Source: UBA4292 sp002395865
GTDB lineage: Bacteria; Bacillota; Clostridia; Lachnospirales; Lachnospiraceae
Length of the DNA stretch: 64,000 bases
Direction: 5' to 3'
Assembly (NCBI GenBank): GCA_946533395.1
Contig: CAMNBU010000004.1
Location: forward strand, 1 to 64,000
Shown: positions 17,992-26,446 of the stretch, in pieces
How positions within the stretch are numbered: the stretch's first letter is position 1
How the letters are laid out: every line of letters starts with the position of its first letter
Translations under genes and position numbers: made by a program
The notes under the pieces: generated by a model
Seen by the model: the letters and a program-made list of their open reading frames with translations, nothing else
Told to the model about the DNA's origin: nothing
Database searches by the model: none

Positions 17992-19356
17992 TCACTCAGA
18001 CGTCCTTACGGTCATGACCTCATCATCCCCCTCCAGGAAGCCCACTATGACCTCCTGCGTCAGGGTCCCGCTCACCCTGCTCCCTGCCGGGGCGCAGACT
18101 CTTATGTACTCATCGGTGTAGCCGAGTATGTATCTTACGCCGCCGATGGTCTCCTCATCCTCCCACAGTACGCTCACGTTCCTTCCTGCGCGGCGCTCTC
18201 TGAAAGCTCTCGCGTTTATCTTTCCGAGCTCTATGAGCTTCGCGCTCCTCGCACTCTTCTCGCGGTCGGTCAGCTGGCCACCCATCTTCGCGGCGACGGT
18301 ACCCTTTCTGGGAGAAAACTTAAATATATGAGTTTCGTAAAGCTTTATCTCCTTCAGGTAGTCAAGCGTCTGCGAAAACTCCTCCTCGCTCTCCCCCGGA
18401 AATCCCGCTATGACATCGGTCGTGATGGCAGGGTCGTCATACACCCTTCTCAGGATCTCGATTCCCTCCCTGTACTGCTCAGTATCGTATTTTCTGTTCA
18501 TTCGCTTTAAGACGCTGTCGCAGCCGCTCTGCAGCGACAGGTGGAAATGAGGGCAGACCTTCTTTATCTTCGCAAGCTCCGAGGCAAATCTATCCGTTAT
18601 GATGCGGGGTTCCAGACTTCCCAGCCTGATTCTCTCTATGCCATCCACCTCAGCGCAGGCGCGTATCATATCAAGAAGCGCATTGGTCGCGAAGCCGTTC
18701 TCAAGATAATCCGAGGCGCTGCCCTCGCCGCCCTTTGCGCTCTCCAGACCGTAGGAGGAAAGATGGATGCCTGTGAGCACTATCTCCTTTATGCCCTTAT
18801 CCGCAAGCGCGGTGACCTCCCGTACTATGTCGTCCTCCGACCTGCTTCGTATCCTTCCGCGCACGTAGGGTATGATGCAGTAGGCGCAGAACTGATTGCA
18901 CCCGTCCTGCACCTTCACAAAGGCTCTGGTGTGCTCCGTTGAGTCATTTACAGTCATGTTCTCGTAGGCGCAGCTTGTCTTAAGGTCACTTACCCTCGAG
19001 GTCCTCTCGCCGCTCTCGAAATACTCACGCAGCACCTGTGCGAGCTCGCCCTTTCGGTTGTTTCCGAGTATGATGTCGATGTCGGGGTCCTCCGACAGCT
19101 TCTCGGTCTGCGCCTGAGCGTAGCAGCCCGCAGCCACGATGACCGCGGCGGGATTCTTAGCTCTTGCGCGGTGAAGCATCTGACGCGACTTTCTGTCGGC
19201 GATATTGGTTACAGAGCAGGTGTTAATGACATAGACATCGCAGATATCATCAAAATCCCGCAGCTCGTATCCGTCCGATATCAGCTGTTCCTTCATCGCT
19301 TCCGTCTCGTAGAAGTTCACCTTGCAGCCCAGATTGTGAAAGCCGGCAGTCTTCAT
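17992..19356 (-). CDS. mtaB: tRNA t6A37 methylthiotransferase
   Basis: A 454-residue radical SAM methylthiotransferase. The N-terminal UPF0004 domain starts FHNLGCKVNFYETEAM and carries the three Cys for the auxiliary cluster (C11, C47 and C81 by estimate). The radical SAM core has CNQFCAYC near residue 152, and the C-terminal region matches a TRAM domain. MtaB (YqeV) makes ms2t6A from t6A at position 37 of some tRNAs. The N-terminal pattern and length set it apart from MiaB and RimO. Its 3' end is 26 bp upstream of the promoter of the WG-repeat gene, on the same strand. Confidence 0.92.
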   Translation of the reverse strand: MKTAGFHNLGCKVNFYETEAMKEQLISDGYELRDFDDICDVYVINTCSVTNIADRKSRQMLHRARAKNPAAVIVAAGCYAQAQTEKLSEDPDIDIILGNNRKGELAQVLREYFESGERTSRVSDLKTSCAYENMTVNDSTEHTRAFVKVQDGCNQFCAYCIIPYVRGRIRSRSEDDIVREVTALADKGIKEIVLTGIHLSSYGLESAKGGEGSASDYLENGFATNALLDMIRACAEVDGIERIRLGSLEPRIITDRFASELAKIKKVCPHFHLSLQSGCDSVLKRMNRKYDTEQYREGIEILRRVYDDPAITTDVIAGFPGESEEEFSQTLDYLKEIKLYETHIFKFSPRKGTVAAKMGGQLTDREKSARSAKLIELGKINARAFRERRAGRNVSVLWEDEETIGGVRYILGYTDEYIRVCAPAGSRVSGTLTQEVIVGFLEGDDEVMTVRTSE

Positions 19357-19376
19357 GAAATATTCTCCTGTTTCTC

Positions 19377-19405
19377 TTGACTTTTTGTGTTTTAGTGGTT
19401 ACTAT
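19377..19405 (+). promoter_or_regulatory. promoter of the HPr-like gene
   Basis: TTGACT (19377-19382) and TACTAT (19400-19405) are 17 bp apart; the start codon is at 19460 behind AGGAGG. Confidence 0.6.
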
Positions 19406-19459
19406 ATATTCAAAGGTATTAACCTGTGATCAAAGCATATTGTTTTATAGGAGGAAGTT

Positions 19460-19693
19460 ATGAAAACAGTACAGATCTCTCTCAACTCCATCGATAAGGT
19501 TAAGTCATTCGTAAATGATCTCACCAAGTTCGATACAGATTTCGATCTCATCTCCGGAAGATACGTTATCGACGCGAAATCCATAATGGGTATCTTCAGC
19601 CTCGATCTTTCAAAGCCGATCGACCTGAATATCCACGAGTCACCGGATATGGACAAGATCATGGAGACACTTGCGCCTTACATCATAGAGTAA
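19460..19693 (+). CDS. HPr-like protein lacking the phospho-histidine
   Basis: A 77-residue protein with the length and secondary-structure pattern of HPr. The second half keeps RYVIDAKSIMGIFSLDLSKPI, matching the region around regulatory Ser46 of HPr (SIMGVMSL), but the N-terminal GLHARPA segment with catalytic His15 is absent; residues 9-17 read NSIDKVKSF. It therefore cannot carry PTS phosphate in the normal way. Such HPr-fold proteins are common in Clostridia and may act as regulatory partners, which is inference. Own promoter and strong terminator. Confidence 0.8.
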   Translation: MKTVQISLNSIDKVKSFVNDLTKFDTDFDLISGRYVIDAKSIMGIFSLDLSKPIDLNIHESPDMDKIMETLAPYIIE

Positions 19694-19699
19694 TCATCA

Positions 19700-19726
19700 G
19701 GCGACCGCATAGCGGTCGCCTTTTTC
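19700..19726 (+). terminator. rho-independent terminator
   Basis: A 9-bp perfect GC-rich stem (19700-19708 with 19712-19720) with a 3-nt loop and TTTTTCTT tail. The hairpin also directly follows the thiI stop on the other strand, though without a T-run there. Confidence 0.85.
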
Positions 19727-20926
19727 TTACTTACCGGAGCCTGAGATGTGAAGAACCTCCTCGGTCTCTATCGCAGTCTTATACAGTTCATCTATAACGT
19801 CCTTAAGCCTCTCCTCGCTCTTCTTGATATGCGCAAGGCTGGGCCTTGTGACCGGATGCTTGGCCACATATATCGTGCAGCAGTCCTCATAGGGCAGTAT
19901 CGAAGTTTCAAAGGTTCCTATCTTCTCGCTTATCTCCACTATCTCCTGCTTGTCCATACCGCACAGAGGTCTGTAAACGGGCAGCTCGCAGACCTCATTG
20001 GTCACCATCATAGACTGCATGGTCTGGCTGGCCACCTGTCCTATGCTCTCACCCGTTATCAGTCCTATACACTCATTTTTAGCGGCAATATCCTGAGCGA
20101 TCTTCATCATGTATCTTCTCATGATGATAGTAAGCTCCTCGTGCGGGCACTTCTCGTATATCGCCATCTGGATATCCGTAAAATTCACTATGTGAAGCGC
20201 TATGGTACCCGAATACTTCGCCACTATACGCGCAAGGTCGATGACCTTCTGCTTCGCCATATCCGATGTGTAGGGCGGCGCATGGAAATATGTCGCGTCG
20301 AGCCTCACACCGCGCTTTGCGATCATGTAGCCTGCCACGGGGCTGTCTATACCGCCCGATAAGAGCAGCATGGCCTTTCCGTTCGTGCCCACAGGCATTC
20401 CGCCGGGGCCGGGTATGGTGATCGAATACAGGCAGATGAACTTTTCCCTGACCTCTATGTTAAGAAGTATGTCGGGATCGTGCACATTTACACGCATACC
20501 GATAAATGCGTCCAGTATCCTCTCTCCCAGGTCCTCATTGATCTGCTGGCTGTTCATAGGGTAATCCTTGCGCGCGCGCCTGGCGTTCACCTTAAATGTC
20601 TTCGCGCAGTCCGCGCCGTATACCTCGCGGATATAATCTATGACGTCGCCTGCGAGCTTCTCGAAGCCCTCGTCCTTAAGCTGCACCACGGGGCAGATGC
20701 CGCTGATACCGAACACCCTGCCTAAAGCCTCGATCACCTCGTCGTAGTCGCAATCCCCCTCCGCCTCGGCGTAGATCCTTCCGGGCTGCTTATAGGCCTT
20801 TACATCCCCCTCGCAGTCCTTGAGAGCACGGTTTATCTGTCTTACAAGGGTATCCTCAAATACGGCGCGATTTTTTCCTTTTATACCTATCTCGGCATAT
20901 TTTATCAAAAATGTGTTGAATCTCAT
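19727..20926 (-). CDS. thiI: tRNA 4-thiouridine synthase ThiI
   Basis: A 399-residue protein: N-terminal ferredoxin-like and THUMP domains, then a PP-loop adenylation domain with LLLSGGIDSPVAGYMIAKRG near residues 185-205 and a C-terminal conserved Cys in YEDCCTIY. It activates U8 of tRNA by adenylation and passes sulfur to it. It lacks the rhodanese domain of the E. coli form, as is usual in Firmicutes, and so needs a partner cysteine desulfurase. That gene ends 1 nt upstream, which supports the pairing. Confidence 0.95.
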   Translation of the reverse strand: MRFNTFLIKYAEIGIKGKNRAVFEDTLVRQINRALKDCEGDVKAYKQPGRIYAEAEGDCDYDEVIEALGRVFGISGICPVVQLKDEGFEKLAGDVIDYIREVYGADCAKTFKVNARRARKDYPMNSQQINEDLGERILDAFIGMRVNVHDPDILLNIEVREKFICLYSITIPGPGGMPVGTNGKAMLLLSGGIDSPVAGYMIAKRGVRLDATYFHAPPYTSDMAKQKVIDLARIVAKYSGTIALHIVNFTDIQMAIYEKCPHEELTIIMRRYMMKIAQDIAAKNECIGLITGESIGQVASQTMQSMMVTNEVCELPVYRPLCGMDKQEIVEISEKIGTFETSILPYEDCCTIYVAKHPVTRPSLAHIKKSEERLKDVIDELYKTAIETEEVLHISGSGK

Positions 20927-20927
20927 A

Positions 20928-22091
20928 TTATTTCCTCGTAAATCGCCTCAGCACAGGCAGTGTGTCGTTCAGCACCTCAATAGTGTAGTCGAGCTCCTCC
21001 TTCGTCGTGAGCGCCGACATGGAGAAACGTATCGTAGAATCGAGCAGCGCGGACTTTACCCCCATCGACTTGAGCGTCCTGCTGATGCCCGGGTGGTTAG
21101 CCGAGCAGGCCGAGCCCGATGATACGCAGATGCCCTTCGCATCGAGCGCGTTTAAAAGCACCTGGCTCCTGATCCCCTCGAAGGATGCGGAGATTATATG
21201 CGGCGCGCTGTCACGACCATACCTGCCGTTGATATACACTCCGTCGAGCTTAAGAAGCTCCCCGATAAAATATGATTTCAGAGCGTACATTCTCGCGACA
21301 TCCTCCTCCATGGAGGAAAACGCTTTATCTGCCGCAAGTGCCATGCCCGCGATACCGGGTACATTCTCCGTGCCGCTCCTGCGACCCGACTGCTGCCCGC
21401 CTCCGAGCATCAGAGTGTTGAACTTCACCTTGTCCGATGCGTACAGAAAGCCCACGCCCTTCGATGCGTGTATCTTGTGGCCGCTGGCGGACAAAAGGTC
21501 GATACCCATCGACTGAGGTCTCAGCGGCATCTTTGTATAAGCCTGCACCGCGTCCACATGGAAAAGTGTATTCGGATTGGCGCTCTTTATCGCGCGTCCC
21601 GCCTCTGCCACAGGCATAACGGAGCCCACCTCGTTGTTCACGTACATAAGGCTCACCAGCACCGTATCAGGTCTTATGGCGGCCTTCAGCTCCTCTACAT
21701 CTATCACCGCGTCGTTATTCACAGGCAGATATGTCACCTCGAACCCGCAGGTCTCGAGAGCCTTCATGGACTCGAGTACCGCTGGATGCTCTATATCCGA
21801 AGTTATGACGTGCTTGCCGGCACGGGATGCTCTCGTGGCAGCGCCTATTATCGCGAGATTGTCCGCCTCCGTACCGCATGATGTAAATATGATCTCGCTC
21901 TCGCGGCATTTGAGCGTCTTCGCCACCGTCTGTCTGGCTTCCTTTATTACCTTTGACGAATCCATGCCGAGATGGTGCATGGACGACGGGTTGCCGAAGC
22001 AGTTCCTCAGCACCCTGTCCATCTCGTCCGCGACCTCCGGCAGCACCGGAGTCGTGGCGCTGTTGTCAAGATATATCAGCTTCTGTGACAT
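20928..22091 (-). CDS. cysteine desulfurase (NifS/IscS-like), partner of ThiI
   Basis: A 387-residue PLP enzyme: YLDNSATTPVLPEV at the N-terminus, SGHKIHASKGVGFLYA with the PLP lysine near residue 205, and SGSACSANHPGISRTL with the catalytic Cys near residue 325. It takes sulfur from cysteine for tRNA thiolation, given its 1-nt spacing to thiI. It matches NifZ-type desulfurases next to thiI in Firmicutes. The start overlaps the end of the membrane protein gene upstream by 26 bp. Confidence 0.93.
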   Translation of the reverse strand: MSQKLIYLDNSATTPVLPEVADEMDRVLRNCFGNPSSMHHLGMDSSKVIKEARQTVAKTLKCRESEIIFTSCGTEADNLAIIGAATRASRAGKHVITSDIEHPAVLESMKALETCGFEVTYLPVNNDAVIDVEELKAAIRPDTVLVSLMYVNNEVGSVMPVAEAGRAIKSANPNTLFHVDAVQAYTKMPLRPQSMGIDLLSASGHKIHASKGVGFLYASDKVKFNTLMLGGGQQSGRRSGTENVPGIAGMALAADKAFSSMEEDVARMYALKSYFIGELLKLDGVYINGRYGRDSAPHIISASFEGIRSQVLLNALDAKGICVSSGSACSANHPGISRTLKSMGVKSALLDSTIRFSMSALTTKEELDYTIEVLNDTLPVLRRFTRK

Positions 22092-22638
22092 TATCCGTAT
22101 CCTCTGTTTCTTCTCTCTTAATCTCGGGAAGCTTAAGAACAGCCACCCTTCTCTTATAAAAGTTCTTTTTTGAGAAGAGCCCGTCCAGTACGACCCTCTC
22201 GACCCTAAGCTCGTAGCCGGAGATCTCGGCAGCGAACTCGCTGTCCGAACACATAGACTGTGCAGCCTCCGTCAGCCCCAGAAGGCCAAGAAGGCTTCTG
22301 AAGGTCTTCTCACGAAACGGCGCAACTATGGATTTGCCTTCACCATAAATGGCCAGAAGCGTCCGCCCGCCCTGAGCGCTCGTCTCAAGCAGTATTATGT
22401 TCTCCGGCTTTATATACCCGCTGTCCGACTTCAGCGTTCTGACACCCACAGCCTCATCGCTTATAAGAAAAAGCCTGAAGTCGCTGTAAATGACAAAGCA
22501 TATGATGCCCGCGCAAAACAGTATCGCCACATAGAGGCCATAGCGGTAAAATGCAGCGATGAGCGCACCGGCCACGGCCACTCCCGCTATAAAGCCCAGA
22601 GTCTGAAATGGAGTGTAGTATCCGTAGTATTTTTTCAT
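22066..22638 (-). CDS. membrane protein with PH-like domain, function unknown
   Basis: A 190-residue protein. Two adjacent membrane segments lie at about residues 12-50, followed by a soluble region with ISDEAVGVRTLKSDSGYIKPENIILLETS, which resembles the YcxB-like PH domain seen after two helices in small Firmicute membrane proteins. The C-terminal 60 residues are charged. The gene overlaps the desulfurase start by 26 bp and follows the yajC terminator. Function unknown. Confidence 0.6.
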   Translation of the reverse strand: MKKYYGYYTPFQTLGFIAGVAVAGALIAAFYRYGLYVAILFCAGIICFVIYSDFRLFLISDEAVGVRTLKSDSGYIKPENIILLETSAQGGRTLLAIYGEGKSIVAPFREKTFRSLLGLLGLTEAAQSMCSDSEFAAEISGYELRVERVVLDGLFSKKNFYKRRVAVLKLPEIKREETEDTDNVTEADIS

Positions 22639-22645
22639 CTGACAC

Positions 22646-22674
22646 TATAAAAACGGACTGCCTGAAGGCAGTCC
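22646..22674 (-). terminator. rho-independent terminator after yajC
   Basis: GGACTGCC and GGCAGTCC form an 8-bp perfect stem with a 4-nt loop (22655-22674); on the minus strand it is followed by GTTTTTAT. It ends the SCIFF/sec operon. Confidence 0.85.
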
Positions 22675-22680
22675 ATAGGA

Positions 22681-23001
22681 TTAATTAGCGCTGCCGCCCT
22701 CGGGCTTTTCGCTCTCAATGATGGCCGACTTCTGCATGGGTATACGGCAGTTCTTGTTGTTGCCGAACTCCACGATCACGGTGTCCTCCGTGATGTCGAT
22801 CACCACTCCGTAGAAGCCGGATGTCGTGAGCACCGAATCGCCCACCTCAAGCTGTGCGAGCATCTCGCCCACCTTCTTCTGCTGCTTCTTCTGAGGTCTG
22901 ATCATGAAGAAGTACAGAGCGCCGATGATGACCGCATACATGATGATAAGTGTGACGATACCGTTGCCGCCCGAAGCCTCTGTTGCAATTAAAAATCTCA
23001 T
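22681..23001 (-). CDS. yajC: preprotein translocase subunit YajC
   Basis: A 106-residue protein with one N-terminal membrane segment followed by FFMIRPQKKQQKK, the YajC hallmark, then a small beta domain with VLTTSGFYGVVIDI. YajC binds SecDF and helps Sec-dependent export. It is the last gene of the operon, just before the terminator, downstream of tgt and secDF. Confidence 0.95.
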   Translation of the reverse strand: MRFLIATEASGGNGIVTLIIMYAVIIGALYFFMIRPQKKQQKKVGEMLAQLEVGDSVLTTSGFYGVVIDITEDTVIVEFGNNKNCRIPMQKSAIIESEKPEGGSAN

Positions 23002-23045
23002 GTTTAATTCCTTTCCGTCTGAACCCCTTCCTCAGACTCTGTTCC

Positions 23046-24185
23046 TTATACGCCCTCCTCAAAGCCTGCCAGCTTCTCGCGCATGAATGACATATACCTG
23101 TGCTCTTCGATGGCAGCCCTTATCTCGGACATTAAATTGTTGTAAAAATACAGATTGTGAAGCACGCAGAGTCTAAGCCCCAGCATCTCACCGGCCTTGA
23201 ACAGGTGCCTTATATATGCTCTGGAATATCTTCTGCAGGCAGGACAGGAGCATCCCTCTTCGAGGGGCCTGTCGTCCGTCTCGTACTTTTTGTTGTTGAT
23301 GTTCAACCTGCCCCGGCTCGTATATACATGGCCGTGGCGGCCGTTTCTCGAAGGGTACACACAGTCGAAGAAATCGACTCCTCTGGCCACCGCCTCGAGT
23401 ATATTTGCGGGAGTGCCGACTCCCATGAGATATGTCGGCTTGTTCTGCGGCAGGAAGGGCACGACCTCGTCGAGTATGTTGTACATCTGCTCGTGCGTCT
23501 CTCCCACAGCCAGTCCTCCGACAGCGTAGCCCGGAAGATCGAGCTTAACGATCTCCTTCGCGTGGGCGATCCTGATCTCGGGGATAACACCGCCCTGATT
23601 GATACCGAAGAGCATCTGCTCCTTGTTGATGGTATCCGGGAGGGAGTTCAGTCTGTCCATCTCCGCCTTGCAGCGGTACAGCCATCTGGTCGTTCGATCC
23701 ACCGAGGCCGTGATGTAATCCCGCTCGGCGAGAGCCGGGGGGCACTCGTCGAAAGCCATGGCGATGGTGGAAGCCAGATTGCTCTGTATCCTCATGCTCT
23801 CCTCGGGCCCCATAAATATCCTGTGTCCGTCGATATGGGACTGAAAGGTGACTCCCTCCTCGCGTATCTTTCTGAGACCCGCCAAAGAGAACACCTGAAA
23901 TCCGCCCGAGTCGGTGAGTATCGGTCTGTTCCAGCTCATGAAGCGGTGGAGTCCTCCCATCTGCTTCACTATCTCATCGCCGGGGCGCACGTGCAGGTGA
24001 TAGGTATTCGAAAGCTCCACCTGCGTCCCTATCTCCTCGAGATCCTGCGTGGATACGGCGCCTTTGATGGCTGCCACTGTACCCACATTCATGAATACGG
24101 GTGTCTCGACCGTGCCATGCACCGTGTGGAGCCGGCCTCTTTTGGCCGCTCCGTCTGTAGTCAGAAGTTCATACATTTGTATCAA
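23046..24185 (-). CDS. tgt: queuine tRNA-ribosyltransferase
   Basis: A 379-residue Tgt. It has DSGGFQVFSL with the catalytic Asp near residue 95, GGLAVGE near residue 225, and the zinc site CSCPACRRYSRAYIRHLFKAGE near residues 312-335. It swaps guanine 34 for preQ1 in tRNAs with GUN anticodons. The start may be the TTG at 24185 (AAGGA 10 nt upstream, next to the secDF stop) or the ATG at 24176, which fits homologues but has no own ribosome site. Confidence 0.95.
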   Translation of the reverse strand: MIQMYELLTTDGAAKRGRLHTVHGTVETPVFMNVGTVAAIKGAVSTQDLEEIGTQVELSNTYHLHVRPGDEIVKQMGGLHRFMSWNRPILTDSGGFQVFSLAGLRKIREEGVTFQSHIDGHRIFMGPEESMRIQSNLASTIAMAFDECPPALAERDYITASVDRTTRWLYRCKAEMDRLNSLPDTINKEQMLFGINQGGVIPEIRIAHAKEIVKLDLPGYAVGGLAVGETHEQMYNILDEVVPFLPQNKPTYLMGVGTPANILEAVARGVDFFDCVYPSRNGRHGHVYTSRGRLNINNKKYETDDRPLEEGCSCPACRRYSRAYIRHLFKAGEMLGLRLCVLHNLYFYNNLMSEIRAAIEEHRYMSFMREKLAGFEEGV

Positions 24186-26444
24186 TTATTTATTATCCTT
24201 AGCGGCTGCTGCCTTGCTTCTCCATGTGTAAAGCGCGTACCAGAGATTGCCGGCTACGCATACAGATGAATATGTACCGCATACTATACCTACGATCAGC
24301 GGCAGTGCAAACTCCCTGATGGAGGAAACGCCCATGATCGCAAGTATAACTACAGTCACAAGAGTCGTGAGAGAGGTATTGATGCTTCGCGTCATCGTCT
24401 GTGTAATGGACTTGTTGGTCACATCCGCCACAGTCATTCCCTTGCCGACGAGCTTCAGGTTCTCCCTGATACGGTCAAAGATGACGATCGTGGCATTTAT
24501 CGAGTAACCCACTATCGTGAGCATGCACGCGATAAACGTCGTGCCGACCGACCACTTGAGAAACGCGTAGAAGAGAAGCACCACTATAACGTCATGCACA
24601 AGTGCAAGCACAGAGCCCAAACCGAAGGAGATATCCTTGAACCTCACGCTGATGTACAGAAGCATGCACAGTGTAGCTATCGCTACGGAAATGAGTGCGT
24701 TGCGTCTCATCTCATTGCCGACTGTAGCGGAGATGTTCTCCATCTCCACGCTGTCCGAATCCACCGAAAGCTTGTCGGAAAGTGCCTTTAAGACCTTCTC
24801 TCTCTCCTCCTGGGAAAGAGTCTTGGTCTTTAGAACGATCTGATTGCTCTCATTAACAGTATTGGCGCGAATATCGGCCGTTGTGATACCGAGCGCCTCG
24901 GCTACTACCGGCTTGATATTGGTATCGATGTAGTTGAGATCCACAGCCTCCTTAAGCTCGATGGTCGAGCTGGTACCGCCGATGAAATCGATGTTGTAGT
25001 TGAGCATGTAGCCGGTCGACGCGTTGTAGATAAGGCATACGGCAGCGGCTATGATGGCCAGACCGGATATGCCGAAGAAGATGCCCCTCTTACCGACGAA
25101 GTTGATAGCCTTCTTCTCCTTCTCGGTTCCGTAGAAGCCCTGCTTTCTCCAACCGATCGCTACAAAAGAGTTCAGGATGAGCTTCGTGATCACAAGCGCT
25201 GTGAACATCGAGAGGATAATACCTATAGCCAGTGTTGAAGCAAATCCCTTTATCGTACCGGTGCCCATGATGAAGAGCACTGCGGCAGCGATGAGTGTTG
25301 TGATATTGCCGTCGAGGATGGCTGAAAGAGCCTTGTCGAAACCGGTCTTAACAGCCGTTCTGACCGAAACTCCCTTGCCGAGCTCCTCACGGATACGTGC
25401 GAATATGATGACATTGGCATCGACCGCCATACCGATCGAAAGTATGACGCCGGCGATACCGGGAAGTGTGAGCGTCACACGGAACGCGCTCATTATCACG
25501 ATATCGAGACCGGTGTAAAGAATAAGTGCAAGTGAAGATGCCACGCCGAGCAGTCTGTAGACGATAAGCATGAACACGATGATGCACGCTATACCGATGG
25601 CGCCTGCGATGATGGATGTCTTGATGGCGCTCTCACCCAGCTTGGCGCCGACGACATTTGAGCGGACCTCCTCAAGCTCGAGGGGAACGGCACCGATTCT
25701 TATGATGGTAGCAAGCTCGCCTGCCCTGTCATAGTCCTCCATACCAGTGATGACTGCGCTTCCGTCAGTGATGGCAGCGTTCACACTGGGCACGCTTACG
25801 AACTGGCCGTCATAGTAGATGGCGATGCTCTCGCCGCCCGCGTAAGCCTTCTGTGTGGCATCCGCGAACTTCTTTGTGCCCTCGTCGTTGAGCTTCAGTG
25901 TAACCACATACTCGATCTTGCCCGTGGTCTGGTTCTTCTGGCTTCCGGCCATGGCCTCAGCCACATCGGTACCGGTTATTACTATGGAACCGTTGTCGAG
26001 AAGTGTCTGAAGGCTGTAGTTGAGCGTGTAACCTGTGGAATAATTGTAGGAATAGTTCTCTTTGCCTGAAGCATCCTTCTGAGCAATGAAATACAGAGAA
26101 CCCGGGGATCCCAGATCCTCAAGGATCTTGTTTGCGTCCGTAACGTCCGGGATGTCCACATTGATTCTGTTGGTACCCTCGCGGTATACCTCCGCCTCGG
26201 ATGAGTACACCTGCGCACGCTGCAGGAGCTTGTAGATGGTGTCGTCCATCTCGGTCTGGCCGGGAGTCTCGTCTCCGACCACCTGATAAGTGATACTGAC
26301 ACCGCCGGCAAGATCGAGTCCTAAGCTGATGTCATTGATGCTTCCCGTGCCCTTTGCTCCGATGCCTGAAAATGCCACATATGTTATGGCAGCTATGGCA
26401 ATGATGATGAGCAGAAGGCTCAGGGTTCCCTTTGATTTGTTCAT
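24186..26444 (-). CDS. secDF: protein translocase SecDF, fused subunits
   Basis: A 752-residue fusion. The SecD half opens with one membrane helix and a GLDLAGGVSITYQV motif, has the periplasmic-type P1 domain, then five helices with VDANVIIFARIREEL. The SecF half starts near residue 440 and holds IDFIGGTSSTIEL and a second YSINATIVIFDRIREN block. SecDF uses the ion gradient to pull exported chains across the membrane. Start moved to 26444, with AAAGG 7 nt upstream; the listed longer frame adds seven residues overlapping scfB. Confidence 0.96.
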   Translation of the reverse strand: MNKSKGTLSLLLIIIAIAAITYVAFSGIGAKGTGSINDISLGLDLAGGVSITYQVVGDETPGQTEMDDTIYKLLQRAQVYSSEAEVYREGTNRINVDIPDVTDANKILEDLGSPGSLYFIAQKDASGKENYSYNYSTGYTLNYSLQTLLDNGSIVITGTDVAEAMAGSQKNQTTGKIEYVVTLKLNDEGTKKFADATQKAYAGGESIAIYYDGQFVSVPSVNAAITDGSAVITGMEDYDRAGELATIIRIGAVPLELEEVRSNVVGAKLGESAIKTSIIAGAIGIACIIVFMLIVYRLLGVASSLALILYTGLDIVIMSAFRVTLTLPGIAGVILSIGMAVDANVIIFARIREELGKGVSVRTAVKTGFDKALSAILDGNITTLIAAAVLFIMGTGTIKGFASTLAIGIILSMFTALVITKLILNSFVAIGWRKQGFYGTEKEKKAINFVGKRGIFFGISGLAIIAAAVCLIYNASTGYMLNYNIDFIGGTSSTIELKEAVDLNYIDTNIKPVVAEALGITTADIRANTVNESNQIVLKTKTLSQEEREKVLKALSDKLSVDSDSVEMENISATVGNEMRRNALISVAIATLCMLLYISVRFKDISFGLGSVLALVHDVIVVLLFYAFLKWSVGTTFIACMLTIVGYSINATIVIFDRIRENLKLVGKGMTVADVTNKSITQTMTRSINTSLTTLVTVVILAIMGVSSIREFALPLIVGIVCGTYSSVCVAGNLWYALYTWRSKAAAAKDNK

Positions 26445-26446
26445 CG

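Noticed and set aside
23157..24269. Open frame of 370 codons on the plus strand
   Set aside because: It lies wholly opposite tgt, has no ribosome site, and its translation is His/Arg/Leu-rich without any motif; a codon-bias shadow.
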